Origin: Fidelibacterota bacterium
Lineage (GTDB): Bacteria > Fidelibacterota > Fidelibacteria > Fidelibacterales > Fidelibacteraceae
Assembly (NCBI GenBank): GCA_028699915.1
Contig: JAQVTR010000002.1
Coordinates: forward strand, 1 to 64,000
DNA: 64,000 nt
Reading direction: 5' to 3'
Under the pieces are notes generated by a model, which made no database searches, was not told the DNA's origin, and saw only the letters and a program-made list of their open reading frames with translations. Below are positions 26,291-34,993 of the stretch, piece after piece. The position numbers were made by a program, and so were the translations under genes. The stretch's first letter is position 1, and each line of letters opens with the position of its first letter.

Positions 26291-27397
26291 TTATTTTTTC
26301 AGTTTTTTTATCAAATCCTTAGCTTCGCGGACATGGGGGATAATTTCCGATGAGTTAACGGTCTCTTCATAATAAAGCAGCGCGGTTCGCGTTAACCCCA
26401 TTTCAAGGTAGACATCGCCGGTGTATTTCAGGATAATGGCCTTGTACCAGGAATACTCGATATTGTCAAGTTCATGCGCGCGATTAAAAAATTCCAGTGC
26501 GTACATATGCTCTTTTTTCAGCATTGCCTTTATCCCTTTTAAATAAAGGACCCTTGCGCGCATCCCGATGTCGTTTTCCAGGATACCGTCATCCAGAAGC
26601 CGCTGAATGTGCCGCAAATGACGGTCCCCTTCCAGATAGCGGCCTCTGAAGTAGTTGCATTCTGCGGCGATGGCGCGTACTTCCAAATTATTGGGAAAAC
26701 GGGTTAAAAAGGTTTCAAGCAATTCTCCGCAGGAAAGGAAATCCATTTTGTCGTAAAGATAAACGTACATCAGGGCGATTGCCGCTTCCCATTTTGTAAA
26801 TTTTCCATTCCGGTAGGCCTTTTCAAGATCCTCTATGCCATCGCCCATCGTTTCGGACATCATGTTCTCAAGGCCGATATTCCGCCCGAAGACAGAGAGA
26901 TAATACTGAAATGATCCCGTGCCGAAGAACATATCAGAGAAAGGCTCATTGCTGTAGCGGTCGATCACGATTTTCTTTTCCAGGATCCTGGGTCCGTCTT
27001 TAATGATCTGAAAATAATCCATTTTATTGAGATAAATTCGCATTTTTCCCGCAAGCAGCACGATATAATAGAATTGGACATCCACATCTTCGGGATGCCG
27101 GTTCAAATATTTTTCGTAAATTGGGCGGTAGAGGGCGATCACGGAATCCGCACGCTCCATAATACCTTCATATCTGGCATTTACCAGGTCCATGCGGATA
27201 TTTGCATAGGAAAGAAAGGACATACAGGGAAAGGCATCATCGAGGGTGTTGATCCGTTTGTCCAGATATTCGCGGGTTTCCGCAAAACGATAATTGTAAA
27301 AGAGCTCGAAAACCTCGGAATAAGGTTCATTTTCCGCATGAAGAAAGACAGCGGACAGAAAGAAAGCACCCAGAATATAAAGACCATATTTTTTCAT
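26291..27397 (-). CDS. Exported TPR-like protein
   Basis: A 368-residue protein with a signal peptide (MKKYGLYILGAFFLSAVFLHA) and a helical mature part. Repeats of the tetratricopeptide type are most evident from about 230 to 360, for example ALEFFNRAHELD and AIILKYTGDVYLEMGLTRTA. TPRs mediate protein contacts, here probably in the periplasm. It is the last gene of the Bat-SPOR operon, and its ATG overlaps the SPOR gene stop (ATGA). A role as an accessory of the Bat complex is inferred from position only. Confidence 0.72.
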   Translation of the reverse strand: MKKYGLYILGAFFLSAVFLHAENEPYSEVFELFYNYRFAETREYLDKRINTLDDAFPCMSFLSYANIRMDLVNARYEGIMERADSVIALYRPIYEKYLNRHPEDVDVQFYYIVLLAGKMRIYLNKMDYFQIIKDGPRILEKKIVIDRYSNEPFSDMFFGTGSFQYYLSVFGRNIGLENMMSETMGDGIEDLEKAYRNGKFTKWEAAIALMYVYLYDKMDFLSCGELLETFLTRFPNNLEVRAIAAECNYFRGRYLEGDRHLRHIQRLLDDGILENDIGMRARVLYLKGIKAMLKKEHMYALEFFNRAHELDNIEYSWYKAIILKYTGDVYLEMGLTRTALLYYEETVNSSEIIPHVREAKDLIKKLKK

Positions 27398-27831
27398 TTT
27401 TGGATAACGATCTTGCTGGGGACAACCCAGGCAAATTTAAAACCCCGGGCCTGCATGATCTCCTGGAATCGCATCGCCTCCTCCTGTTTGGCAAAGTTGC
27501 CGATACGCACCTTATAGTTGGGCGGTTCAAAATCGACATAGACCGGGAGCTCGTAATTCTTATCGGCCTGAGCTTTCACACGCATGGCCTCATCGCGGTC
27601 CTGGGTCGAGATCAGCTGAATGCGGTAGCCCGATGTTTCTATGTATTCCCGCTCCGTCAGCAGCGTATTAATCGGGAAAACCGTCTCATCACTATGTAAC
27701 AGGATTTTGAATTCCTTAATGCGGTAAGCGGTGCGCACATCGGAAGGATCCAGAAATTCCTGCTGAAAGGCTTGCGCATTGAGCGAGGAGCTCAGTAAAA
27801 TCCATGCGATGTACAGAACAAACTTTTTCAT
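27394..27831 (-). CDS. Exported SPOR-domain protein
   Basis: A 145-residue protein. Residues 1-21 are a signal peptide, and residues 67-142 (SGYRIQLISTQDRDEAMRVK, then YKVRIGNFAKQEEAMRF) form a SPOR domain, which binds denuded glycan strands of peptidoglycan. It likely marks sites of septal or remodelled cell wall. It overlaps BatE by four bases and the TPR gene by four bases, so it is firmly part of this operon. Confidence 0.85.
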   Translation of the reverse strand: MKKFVLYIAWILLSSSLNAQAFQQEFLDPSDVRTAYRIKEFKILLHSDETVFPINTLLTEREYIETSGYRIQLISTQDRDEAMRVKAQADKNYELPVYVDFEPPNYKVRIGNFAKQEEAMRFQEIMQARGFKFAWVVPSKIVIQK

Positions 27832-28607
27832 TCTTCTATTTTACCCAAATATTTGGTACTAATCCAGCCTATTTTATCATCAAAATAACTGATCTTTGCC
27901 CACTTGTCCTCAATTTCTTTTCCAATGCGGACTTTGGAACCTTCATGCAAGGTAAACAACAAGGTCGCATTCCTGTCGGGTTCCGAGAAAATATCGGCGC
28001 TTTCGGCAAGAATAACGGCATGTTTTGCATTCCGTCTTTCCAGCAGTACATCGGCAGTAACGATCGTCAGAAGAAGGATCATCAGGGAAAGTGCTATCAC
28101 GATTGCCATTACGGGTTTTCTGTTTGCATGGCCACGGAGATGCCTTTTGAGACGGTAGAGAGCAGGGACCATTACCAGTATTGCCAGAAGGTAGGCAATC
28201 AGCCGGATCATCCGGTCCAGAGGCAGACGTTTTTGCATTTCCCCGTACCAGCGGAAAAGCGGAAACATTTCCGGCAGAACCACCTTGTCGATCAATTGTT
28301 CGCGGACGATGTTCAAATTATAGCGTATATCAGGATGGGCCGGGGCAAGAAGTGCCGCTTTTTCCCAATACTGAATGGCGGGCCCCGTCTCTCCAAGCCG
28401 GTAGTAGGAATTTCCGATATTATAATACAGTTCCCAACTCACGGTCCCGCTTTCTGCAAGATCGCGGAACTGTGCAAGTGCGCTTTGGTAATCTTCCGCA
28501 GCATAGGCGGACACGGCCTGTTTAAAAAGCGGGTCGCGTCCGGGATTGTCACTCTTTGCCAGGATCAGCAAGGGCAGAAGCGCAATGATCAGAATGCGTT
28601 TTATCAT
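27828..28607 (-). CDS. batE: BatE-like TPR/SH3 membrane protein
   Basis: A 259-residue protein. A signal or anchor helix is followed by TPR repeats (YYNIGNSYYRLGETGPAIQY at about 60-79), two transmembrane helices around 135-152 and 165-190, and a C-terminal bacterial SH3 domain ending DKIGWISTKYLGKIEE. This TPR-TM-TM-SH3 order is that of BatE in Bacteroides aerotolerance operons. Its exact role is unknown. The start overlaps the batD stop (ATGA). Confidence 0.85.
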   Translation of the reverse strand: MIKRILIIALLPLLILAKSDNPGRDPLFKQAVSAYAAEDYQSALAQFRDLAESGTVSWELYYNIGNSYYRLGETGPAIQYWEKAALLAPAHPDIRYNLNIVREQLIDKVVLPEMFPLFRWYGEMQKRLPLDRMIRLIAYLLAILVMVPALYRLKRHLRGHANRKPVMAIVIALSLMILLLTIVTADVLLERRNAKHAVILAESADIFSEPDRNATLLFTLHEGSKVRIGKEIEDKWAKISYFDDKIGWISTKYLGKIEE

Positions 28608-30304
28608 ACTCCTTCCATTTCCTCAATAATGGCGATCACCTTATCCTTAAGCACTTCAAGTTGATTCCGGGACAAGAGCCCCGGAGCGTATTTATAGGTT
28701 TCAATCGTTTTCATCACATCCGCAATACCGGGATGGGCGTTCTGGCTTAATTGTTTGTCATTCATATAGTTAAGTATTCCCTGCTCAATACCGTACAAGA
28801 GCAGATCGGCCCGGGATTCCACAGTGACTTTCCGGAAATGCTGCATTGCGTTTTTCAGTGCGTTCTTTTTCCGGATCCGCTGCATGTTCCGTTCACGCAG
28901 GGAAAACATATGCTCCATCAGTACAAAGGCCAGGAGAAAGATCAGTACAAAAACATAGGGGATGCGATTGCGCGGATCACGTACGGGATTATAGGAAAGG
29001 GAAACGCATCTTTCTTCATCCATCTGGATAAAGCGGATATCTTTGGCAAGCAAACGAACTTCTTCCGGAGTCAGGGCGGAATTGTAATCCCCTTCAAGTT
29101 CGTTGTGTGCGAGAACGCGGATCTCTTTGACCGGCATTGAAATGGTTCTGTACTCTTTATTCCTCAGGGAAAAATAGGTAAAGCGGACATCCTCCGGCCG
29201 ATAATGGCCGGCTCTTGAGGGGATTAGAACATACTCCCAAGTCCGTTGCCCGCGATAATCCTGATCCTGCAGCTGATAGCTGTTTTTTACCCGCGGTTCA
29301 AAGACTTCGATATTTGCGGGGAATGCCTGTTCGGGAAAAGTGAAGTGGGGCATATTTCCATGCCCGATCAGATCAATGCGCAAGGTACTTGCCTGATTTT
29401 CCCGGATCAGGCTGCTGTCCAGTGAAATGTGCATGGCAAAATCCCCGATGGCACCGGTAAAATGCGGACCCGCTCCGCCCGGCAGCGGGAATACGGTAAT
29501 GGTGTCCGGGGCTGAATACAGGTTAACATCGTTCGTGGAACTCCCGAAAAAGGGGTCATCAAAAATGGATTTGAAACGCTCCTGACGTTTCAGTGAAATT
29601 CGGAAAGCCTTTGCCGGAATGATAAATTCACCTGTTTGGGTTGCCGTGAGCGTCAGCGAAGCAATCTCCGCAATAATGTATTCTTTGCCGCCGAGGATCT
29701 GTTTGGAAGATGCCGGCAGGTCGTGCATTTTGAATCGGTCGACAATAAAGCCCTCCATGCTTTGCAGGGGTGCGCTGGTGTAATTTACCACGCGTTCACT
29801 GGTATAGAGATAATAGCTAAGCGTAAAGGTTTCCCCCTGATACATAGAATCCTTGGGCAACTGCAGTTTAATAAAGCTTGAAGGAAGGGCGGTCGCGCTG
29901 TCCGAAGTTTCGCTGATCCCGGATTTGCCGACCTGCAAAGTAAAAGGTTCGGTCCGGAATATTTCTCCTTTGATATCAAATTCATATCCGGGAATACGGA
30001 TCCGTCCCGTTCTTTTTGCCAGAACCTCATAAGAAAGGCTGCTGCTGCTGTTCATTTTGCCGTTGACCCAGCTATAATTGCTGGAACTGTAGGGTCCACC
30101 GACAATCTGCAGATCATCGTGCAGATCAAAATTAATGTTGCGGGGTGCGTTTTTGATATTTTCAAAAGTAAAGGTAAGGCGGATTTCTTCATTCTGGCTG
30201 AATTGCGTTTTACTGGCCGTAAGTGTCACATGCTGAGACCAGAGCAAGGGGGTCAGAAGAAGAAAGAAAATTACCGTTTTAACGAAACAACGATGCTTTA
30301 CCAT
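28604..30304 (-). CDS. batD: BatD-family oxygen-tolerance protein
   Basis: A 566-residue exported membrane protein. A signal peptide (residues 1-23) leads into repeated Ig-like beta domains with the BatD features VTLTASKTQFSQNEEIRLTF, GKMNSSSSLSYEVLAKRTG and MYQGETFTLSYYLYTS. One transmembrane helix near 440-460 precedes a basic cytoplasmic tail. Bat proteins were first linked to aerotolerance in Bacteroides, although the mechanism is not settled. It overlaps BatC by seven bases and BatE by four. The window has no batA, batB, MoxR ATPase or DUF58 gene next to it. Confidence 0.9.
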   Translation of the reverse strand: MVKHRCFVKTVIFFLLLTPLLWSQHVTLTASKTQFSQNEEIRLTFTFENIKNAPRNINFDLHDDLQIVGGPYSSSNYSWVNGKMNSSSSLSYEVLAKRTGRIRIPGYEFDIKGEIFRTEPFTLQVGKSGISETSDSATALPSSFIKLQLPKDSMYQGETFTLSYYLYTSERVVNYTSAPLQSMEGFIVDRFKMHDLPASSKQILGGKEYIIAEIASLTLTATQTGEFIIPAKAFRISLKRQERFKSIFDDPFFGSSTNDVNLYSAPDTITVFPLPGGAGPHFTGAIGDFAMHISLDSSLIRENQASTLRIDLIGHGNMPHFTFPEQAFPANIEVFEPRVKNSYQLQDQDYRGQRTWEYVLIPSRAGHYRPEDVRFTYFSLRNKEYRTISMPVKEIRVLAHNELEGDYNSALTPEEVRLLAKDIRFIQMDEERCVSLSYNPVRDPRNRIPYVFVLIFLLAFVLMEHMFSLRERNMQRIRKKNALKNAMQHFRKVTVESRADLLLYGIEQGILNYMNDKQLSQNAHPGIADVMKTIETYKYAPGLLSRNQLEVLKDKVIAIIEEMEGV

Positions 30305-31017
30305 TCTTTACTGCGTTTGATCCGTTTGTTATTGCTTCTGTTCAGGATCAGCTTTTTCATCGACTCCATTTCCTTATCCTTCATTGCGTTCAGAATGTTC
30401 CGGATCTGTTCATCCGAAAGATCCATTGCCTCGAGGTCCTCTTCACGCAATTGGGAGGAAGCTGTTTGTTGTTCCTCCGGATCCTTGTCTGAAAGGCCGT
30501 CGTTCCGGTTCTGTGTTGAATCGCGTCCGCTTTCCGGATCGGATTGTCCATTCCGGGGTGAATCCTGCTCTTCCCCCGCCTGTTCTCCCCCGCTCTGTTC
30601 CTGATCTTCCTGTTCCTTCCGCATCAGCATGCGAAGCTGTTCATACATCACCTTGCTGTTCATATCCCGGGGGTCTTCGATCATGCTTTTTTTGAAATGT
30701 TCCATAGCGGCCTGGGCGTCGTTGCCCTGCAGGGCAAGCTGTCCGAGATTATAATGTGCCGCCGCACGTAAATCAGGATCTTGGGCGCTCAGACTCCGGC
30801 GCAGAAGCGGAGCGGCTTCGTCAGGTTTTTTCATGCCCAGGACCGTGGTTCCGGCATTATAGAGAAGTTTTTCGTTTTCCGGGTCATTTTTCAAACGCTG
30901 CCGGTAAAAGTCCAGAGCTTTCTTGAGATCACCCTTGTTAAAGGCCGTTATGCCGGGATCCCGTGCAAAAAGCAGTGCGCTTGTGAACAAGCACAGAACA
31001 AAGCAGTATTTTATCAT
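30298..31017 (-). CDS. batC: BatC-like TPR protein
   Basis: A 239-residue protein. A signal peptide (MIKYCFVLCLFTSALLFA) is followed by TPR repeats over about 23-125 (ALDFYRQRLKNDPENEKLLY, AAHYNLGQLALQGNDAQAAM) and then by a low-complexity, Glu/Gln/Asp/Ser-rich stretch (about 130-195). The C-terminus is helical and basic. This matches BatC. The ATG at 31017 is preferred because it begins the signal peptide; an in-frame ATG at 31038 would add MYRKFGK. It lies about 65 bp downstream of the amidase-like lipoprotein gene. Confidence 0.85.
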   Translation of the reverse strand: MIKYCFVLCLFTSALLFARDPGITAFNKGDLKKALDFYRQRLKNDPENEKLLYNAGTTVLGMKKPDEAAPLLRRSLSAQDPDLRAAAHYNLGQLALQGNDAQAAMEHFKKSMIEDPRDMNSKVMYEQLRMLMRKEQEDQEQSGGEQAGEEQDSPRNGQSDPESGRDSTQNRNDGLSDKDPEEQQTASSQLREEDLEAMDLSDEQIRNILNAMKDKEMESMKKLILNRSNNKRIKRSKEW

Positions 31018-31081
31018 TTTTCCGAACTTCCTGTACATACACTACAAATAAAGCCTTTGCGCTCCGTCTTGTTCCGTTCAA

Positions 31082-34000
31082 TCAGTTGTTCAATGAACTT
31101 TTTTTACGGCCGTCTTTTGGCGTATTCTGCCGGATATCCTGATCATTTTCGAAGAAATCCAGAATAGCTTTCATCAACATATCGCGGTATTCACGCTCTT
31201 CGATACATTCAAAAGGGAAACCCATAATAACGGTATTGTATTCCTCGCCGTTATAGGCAACCGCTGCGCTGACGTTGTTTTCCGCGTAGCGCATGACGGT
31301 CTGCGCGCCGCTATTCTTGGCTGCTTCGATGCCGTCGGGATTCTCGGCTCCGTAGATCTTGGGATGAAATTCAGTCACAAAATTAAAATCCAGATCTTTA
31401 CCGAAAAGTAAGGCATTCTGTGTATAGACTGCGCCGCCGCGAGTGGCGTAATCGGTTCGCCAGGCATATTTAAGAATGTTTTCGGCAAATTCCCGCCGTT
31501 CGGGATCGTCCTTCAGATCAGTCCCGATGTAGGCACCGCTTAAAAAGACGTTCCCTCCCTGCAGACAAAAATTCCGAACGGCTTGAGCAAATTCGACCGG
31601 AAAAACGCGGAAGCGGGGTTCGGCGACCGGTTTGGGCCAGGGAGTTGCCTTTTGCTCCCCGTATACGATATCCAGGCTGCGATAATCCTCCAGATCGACC
31701 AGGCCTGCTGAAACTGCTTCATCGGAAGCCGAATCAAAGGAATATCCCGCCGCCCGTATGGAAAGTCCGTGTATATAGGGATAATCCCGGGTGTTCCCGA
31801 CGATGATCTCACTTTCCCTGTCACCGTAGCTGGCTCCGTTCCCCGGGGAATCGTCATCCAGCCATTTGGAATTTGCGTCAAAATCGTATTGGCTTCCCGT
31901 ATAGCTCAGGTCGTATTTATCCGGAACACTTTTCCCCCAGTGATCCATAAAACCGAGGTATTGTTCGGTTTCCAGCACTTCCGGTCCGGAAACGCGGTCA
32001 AAACCGTTGATGATAAGGATTTTCGGGCTGTCCGGCACATGGCAGACCGAGACGATCTCCGAAGGAAAGCTTTCTCCGCCGTCATTCACGGCGGTAATTT
32101 TAAAACTGTAGATCACGTTGTCAGCGATGCCGGGAATCAGGCACTGTTGCCCGTCCAGCAAGACACCGTCGTCCCAACCGCCGTTGTCCCTTCGGGAATA
32201 AACGACATATTTTTGCGGCATGGCGCTGGGTTCGAGCGGATCGAGCACCGGCTGCCATTTGATGCGAATAACCTTTCCGTGCAGGATCTCAGCCGTAACA
32301 TGATCCGGAGGCAGGGGTTGTACCACAAATTCCTGTTGATTCTGAACCGCCAGAAAGCGCAGCATTCCCTTGTATATGGAACGACCCACGTCAAAACGGA
32401 ACTGGGGGTCGTTGCCAAATTTCATATCCAGAAAATTATGGTGAGAATGAAGTTCCAGAAGAACTGCCGGGACATTGGGTCTCCAGGCTTCACTGTAGCC
32501 GGAATCCCACATACCGCGGTGATTCCATGCAGGATCGTATTTACTGCGGATATCATCCACGATTTGGGTCTGAATAATGTCCGCCAGATCCCGGTTCACG
32601 TAGCGGGACTGTCCGTCAGGGAAAACAAGCTCTTCTTCCTTTTCGGGATCTTTCCAGTCCGTTTTTCCGCCGCGCCTGCTGTAGATCAGGAGCGTACCGA
32701 CCACGGTATCGTTTCGTGTGGTGCCTGCATCGGTATGAAATGCAAAAGAAAGGTCCAGGGGAATCCCCAATCCGGGAGTATCCCGTTCATCGTTCGGACC
32801 GTAAGGGGCGCCTTTTAAATAATTTACCCATTCACCGCGGCATTTATAGTCATCATTGTAGTCCACCGTATCCCGATGAATATTGTAAACCGATTCGGGC
32901 ATGCCGGCATACTGCAAATAGTAGCGGGATGCTTCCACCCAGCGCGGCTTTCCGCTGGTTTTTCCGCCACGTTCGATATTTCCCATACCACCGCCGAAGC
33001 GAACGGCATCGGTGCTGATAAACTTGTTCTGACTCAGTCGGTTGGCCCGGACAATGACTTTTCCTTCACGACCGGCATTAAATTGGAACTTGCCCAGGTA
33101 GATCCAGGTTTCGCCCCCTATCTGCTGATTAACAAGAAAATCGGTCTTGCCGCCGGCATGGTATACCGTATAGCGCGCATTGTCAATATTGCTGGGATTA
33201 TGATGGTAGGAAATATAAACGCTGTACTCGCCGCTTTTAGGTATGTCCGGGATATATTCCACATAGGCGTTGTGATCATTGGCCAGGCGGCGCCGGGCAC
33301 TACCCATCATAAAGGGGTTCTCACCGGACTGATAGGGGTTGTCGGAGGGTCCCCAACCGTAGCCGCATGGTTCCCATTGGCCGTTTTCAATATAGCCTTC
33401 CCCGCCGATATCGTTATCGACAATAACCTCGTTTGTGTTAAGATCCCGTTCCCGGGGAAGAAAAACATTGGCCCCGGCATTTTCCAGCATCGGGACCAGA
33501 TACTGAAGCACGTAAGAAGTGGGAAAAATATCCTCCACGACCTGAAAGTTCCTGGCGCGTTGCCATTCCCAGCGATCGAGGGAATTTTCATAATACCATC
33601 CATGACTGTTCCAAAGCGCAATATGCCTGCCGTAGAGACCCCGTGACGGCGTATAGGGCTTGCTGTTGTTCCTGACCAGCGGTTCGGTTTTGGAAATATT
33701 AACCGGGAACTTTGTCCTGTCCCGCATTTCGGGATTCGGTATATAATAATTGGGAATCAATTTTTCGACCGGAACGCCGGTGCTGAAAAAACGGATTTCA
33801 TAATTCCGGTAAGAAGCGCCGAGTTCTTCACGCAAAGCTCGGTACATGCTTTCAAGGCTTGATTCCCGCAGCGGGCGATACGCAAAACGGTTGTTGAAAT
33901 AGATATCCAGGCTGCGTTTTTTACGGTCAAGGACCAGCGTATCGATGCGTGTGTAGGGGTCCATTTCCACGCCTGGGATTTTTTGGTCCTTGCTCAGGTC

Positions 34001-34159
34001 CATGAACTGCATGGTTGCCGCATATACTTCCTGAACGCGTTTTCCCTGTTCCAAAAATGCCGGAGGGATCGTCTTTTTGACCGTCTGGGAAGGTCCGCTG
34101 CAGGAGAAGAACACCGCAGCGGTCAAAAAGAGGATCATTCTTATTGTAGCGCGTTTCAT
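31082..34159 (-). CDS. Large lipoprotein with amidase_3-like domain split by a golvesin/xanthan-lyase-like domain
   Basis: A 1025-residue lipoprotein (lipobox VFFSC, C20). Amidase_3-type zinc residues are visible: the histidine of NSHGWY, the glutamate of VVEDIF, the histidine of SFAFHTDAG and the catalytic glutamate of VLLELHSHHN. Between the second and third lies about 190 residues of beta domain (YVEYIPDIPKSGEYSVYISY to STDAVRFGGG), of the golvesin/xanthan-lyase binding type. An FN3-like domain (about 640-735) and a C-terminal Rossmann-like domain beginning SPKILIINGFDRV follow. The predicted activity is muramoyl-alanine amidase or a related hydrolase at the envelope. The start at 34159 has AAAGGGA upstream. 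Confidence 0.8.
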   Translation of the reverse strand: MKRATIRMILFLTAAVFFSCSGPSQTVKKTIPPAFLEQGKRVQEVYAATMQFMDLSKDQKIPGVEMDPYTRIDTLVLDRKKRSLDIYFNNRFAYRPLRESSLESMYRALREELGASYRNYEIRFFSTGVPVEKLIPNYYIPNPEMRDRTKFPVNISKTEPLVRNNSKPYTPSRGLYGRHIALWNSHGWYYENSLDRWEWQRARNFQVVEDIFPTSYVLQYLVPMLENAGANVFLPRERDLNTNEVIVDNDIGGEGYIENGQWEPCGYGWGPSDNPYQSGENPFMMGSARRRLANDHNAYVEYIPDIPKSGEYSVYISYHHNPSNIDNARYTVYHAGGKTDFLVNQQIGGETWIYLGKFQFNAGREGKVIVRANRLSQNKFISTDAVRFGGGMGNIERGGKTSGKPRWVEASRYYLQYAGMPESVYNIHRDTVDYNDDYKCRGEWVNYLKGAPYGPNDERDTPGLGIPLDLSFAFHTDAGTTRNDTVVGTLLIYSRRGGKTDWKDPEKEEELVFPDGQSRYVNRDLADIIQTQIVDDIRSKYDPAWNHRGMWDSGYSEAWRPNVPAVLLELHSHHNFLDMKFGNDPQFRFDVGRSIYKGMLRFLAVQNQQEFVVQPLPPDHVTAEILHGKVIRIKWQPVLDPLEPSAMPQKYVVYSRRDNGGWDDGVLLDGQQCLIPGIADNVIYSFKITAVNDGGESFPSEIVSVCHVPDSPKILIINGFDRVSGPEVLETEQYLGFMDHWGKSVPDKYDLSYTGSQYDFDANSKWLDDDSPGNGASYGDRESEIIVGNTRDYPYIHGLSIRAAGYSFDSASDEAVSAGLVDLEDYRSLDIVYGEQKATPWPKPVAEPRFRVFPVEFAQAVRNFCLQGGNVFLSGAYIGTDLKDDPERREFAENILKYAWRTDYATRGGAVYTQNALLFGKDLDFNFVTEFHPKIYGAENPDGIEAAKNSGAQTVMRYAENNVSAAVAYNGEEYNTVIMGFPFECIEEREYRDMLMKAILDFFENDQDIRQNTPKDGRKKSSLNN

Positions 34160-34184
34160 CAACAAATTTCCCTTTCTCTGACTC

Positions 34185-34892
34185 TCATTTTTTTCTGCAT
34201 TTTTCAACAAAATACCGGAATAACATTAATTTATGCTCTTTATCCGCTATTCGCTCGGGGTGCCACTGCACGCTGAGTACAAAGCGCTCGCCCGGACGTT
34301 CCATCGCTTCGATCACACCGTCCTTTGACTTTGCTGCGATCAAAAGTCCGGAGGGAAAAGCATCGCTCCGGACCGCCTGATGGTGGTACGAATTTACAAC
34401 CAAATGCTTCGTATTAAAAATGCTTTTTAACCATTTTCCGCCACAGATCTCCACCGGATGCTCGGTTTCGCGATGAAATCCGTGGGTTTCCGCCTCATCC
34501 AAATGCTGGATCAGTTTTCCGCCCGATGCCAGTGCAAGCAGCTGATGGCCGGCGCAAATGCCCAATACGGGAATATCCCTTTCTTCCAGCAGCATTTTCA
34601 TCAGCATCATATCGGTTTCGGCACGACGCATATCCATGTATCCCGATTCCGGATGCGGCTTTTCCCCTGACCATGCTGCGGGATAATCGTCGCCGCCGGT
34701 AAAAAGAACGCCATCAAGCTCATCCAGATAGGTGTTCAGCACAGCCGCATCCGGCAGGCAGGGGAAGATCAGCGGGATTGCGCCCGCCTCATAAACGGCG
34801 TGAACATAATTGAGCGGCACCTTGTACCAGCCGCTGCCGTTCTTCTGAAAGCTTGCGTTAATCCCGATAAAGGGGCGTTTGATCTCGTTCAT
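34185..34892 (-). CDS. Class I glutamine amidotransferase-like peptidase (C26, gamma-Glu-GABA hydrolase type)
   Basis: A 235-residue enzyme of the PuuD/peptidase C26 group. The nucleophile sits in GICAGHQLLALASGGKL, and the histidine and glutamate of the triad in SVQWHPER. GVLFTGGDDYP near residue 60 is the oxyanion-side motif. Relatives cleave gamma-glutamyl bonds of small amines or gamma-glutamyl peptides. No polyamine genes are near. It lies just upstream of the amidase-like lipoprotein, 25 bp apart, so a cell-wall or peptide-recycling role is possible but unproved. Confidence 0.88.
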   Translation of the reverse strand: MNEIKRPFIGINASFQKNGSGWYKVPLNYVHAVYEAGAIPLIFPCLPDAAVLNTYLDELDGVLFTGGDDYPAAWSGEKPHPESGYMDMRRAETDMMLMKMLLEERDIPVLGICAGHQLLALASGGKLIQHLDEAETHGFHRETEHPVEICGGKWLKSIFNTKHLVVNSYHHQAVRSDAFPSGLLIAAKSKDGVIEAMERPGERFVLSVQWHPERIADKEHKLMLFRYFVEKCRKK

Positions 34893-34993
34893 GGGAATCC
34901 CGGGTTGCGGAACTGAATGTCCGGATTAAGATCTATGAATGCGCCTTCTGCTGTCGGAACATTCATATTCCTGATGATTGTCAATTGTACGCT

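Noticed and set aside
31769-32818. A 349-codon plus-strand frame inside the amidase-like lipoprotein gene
   Set aside because: Antisense shadow; the minus-strand protein has clear domains throughout.
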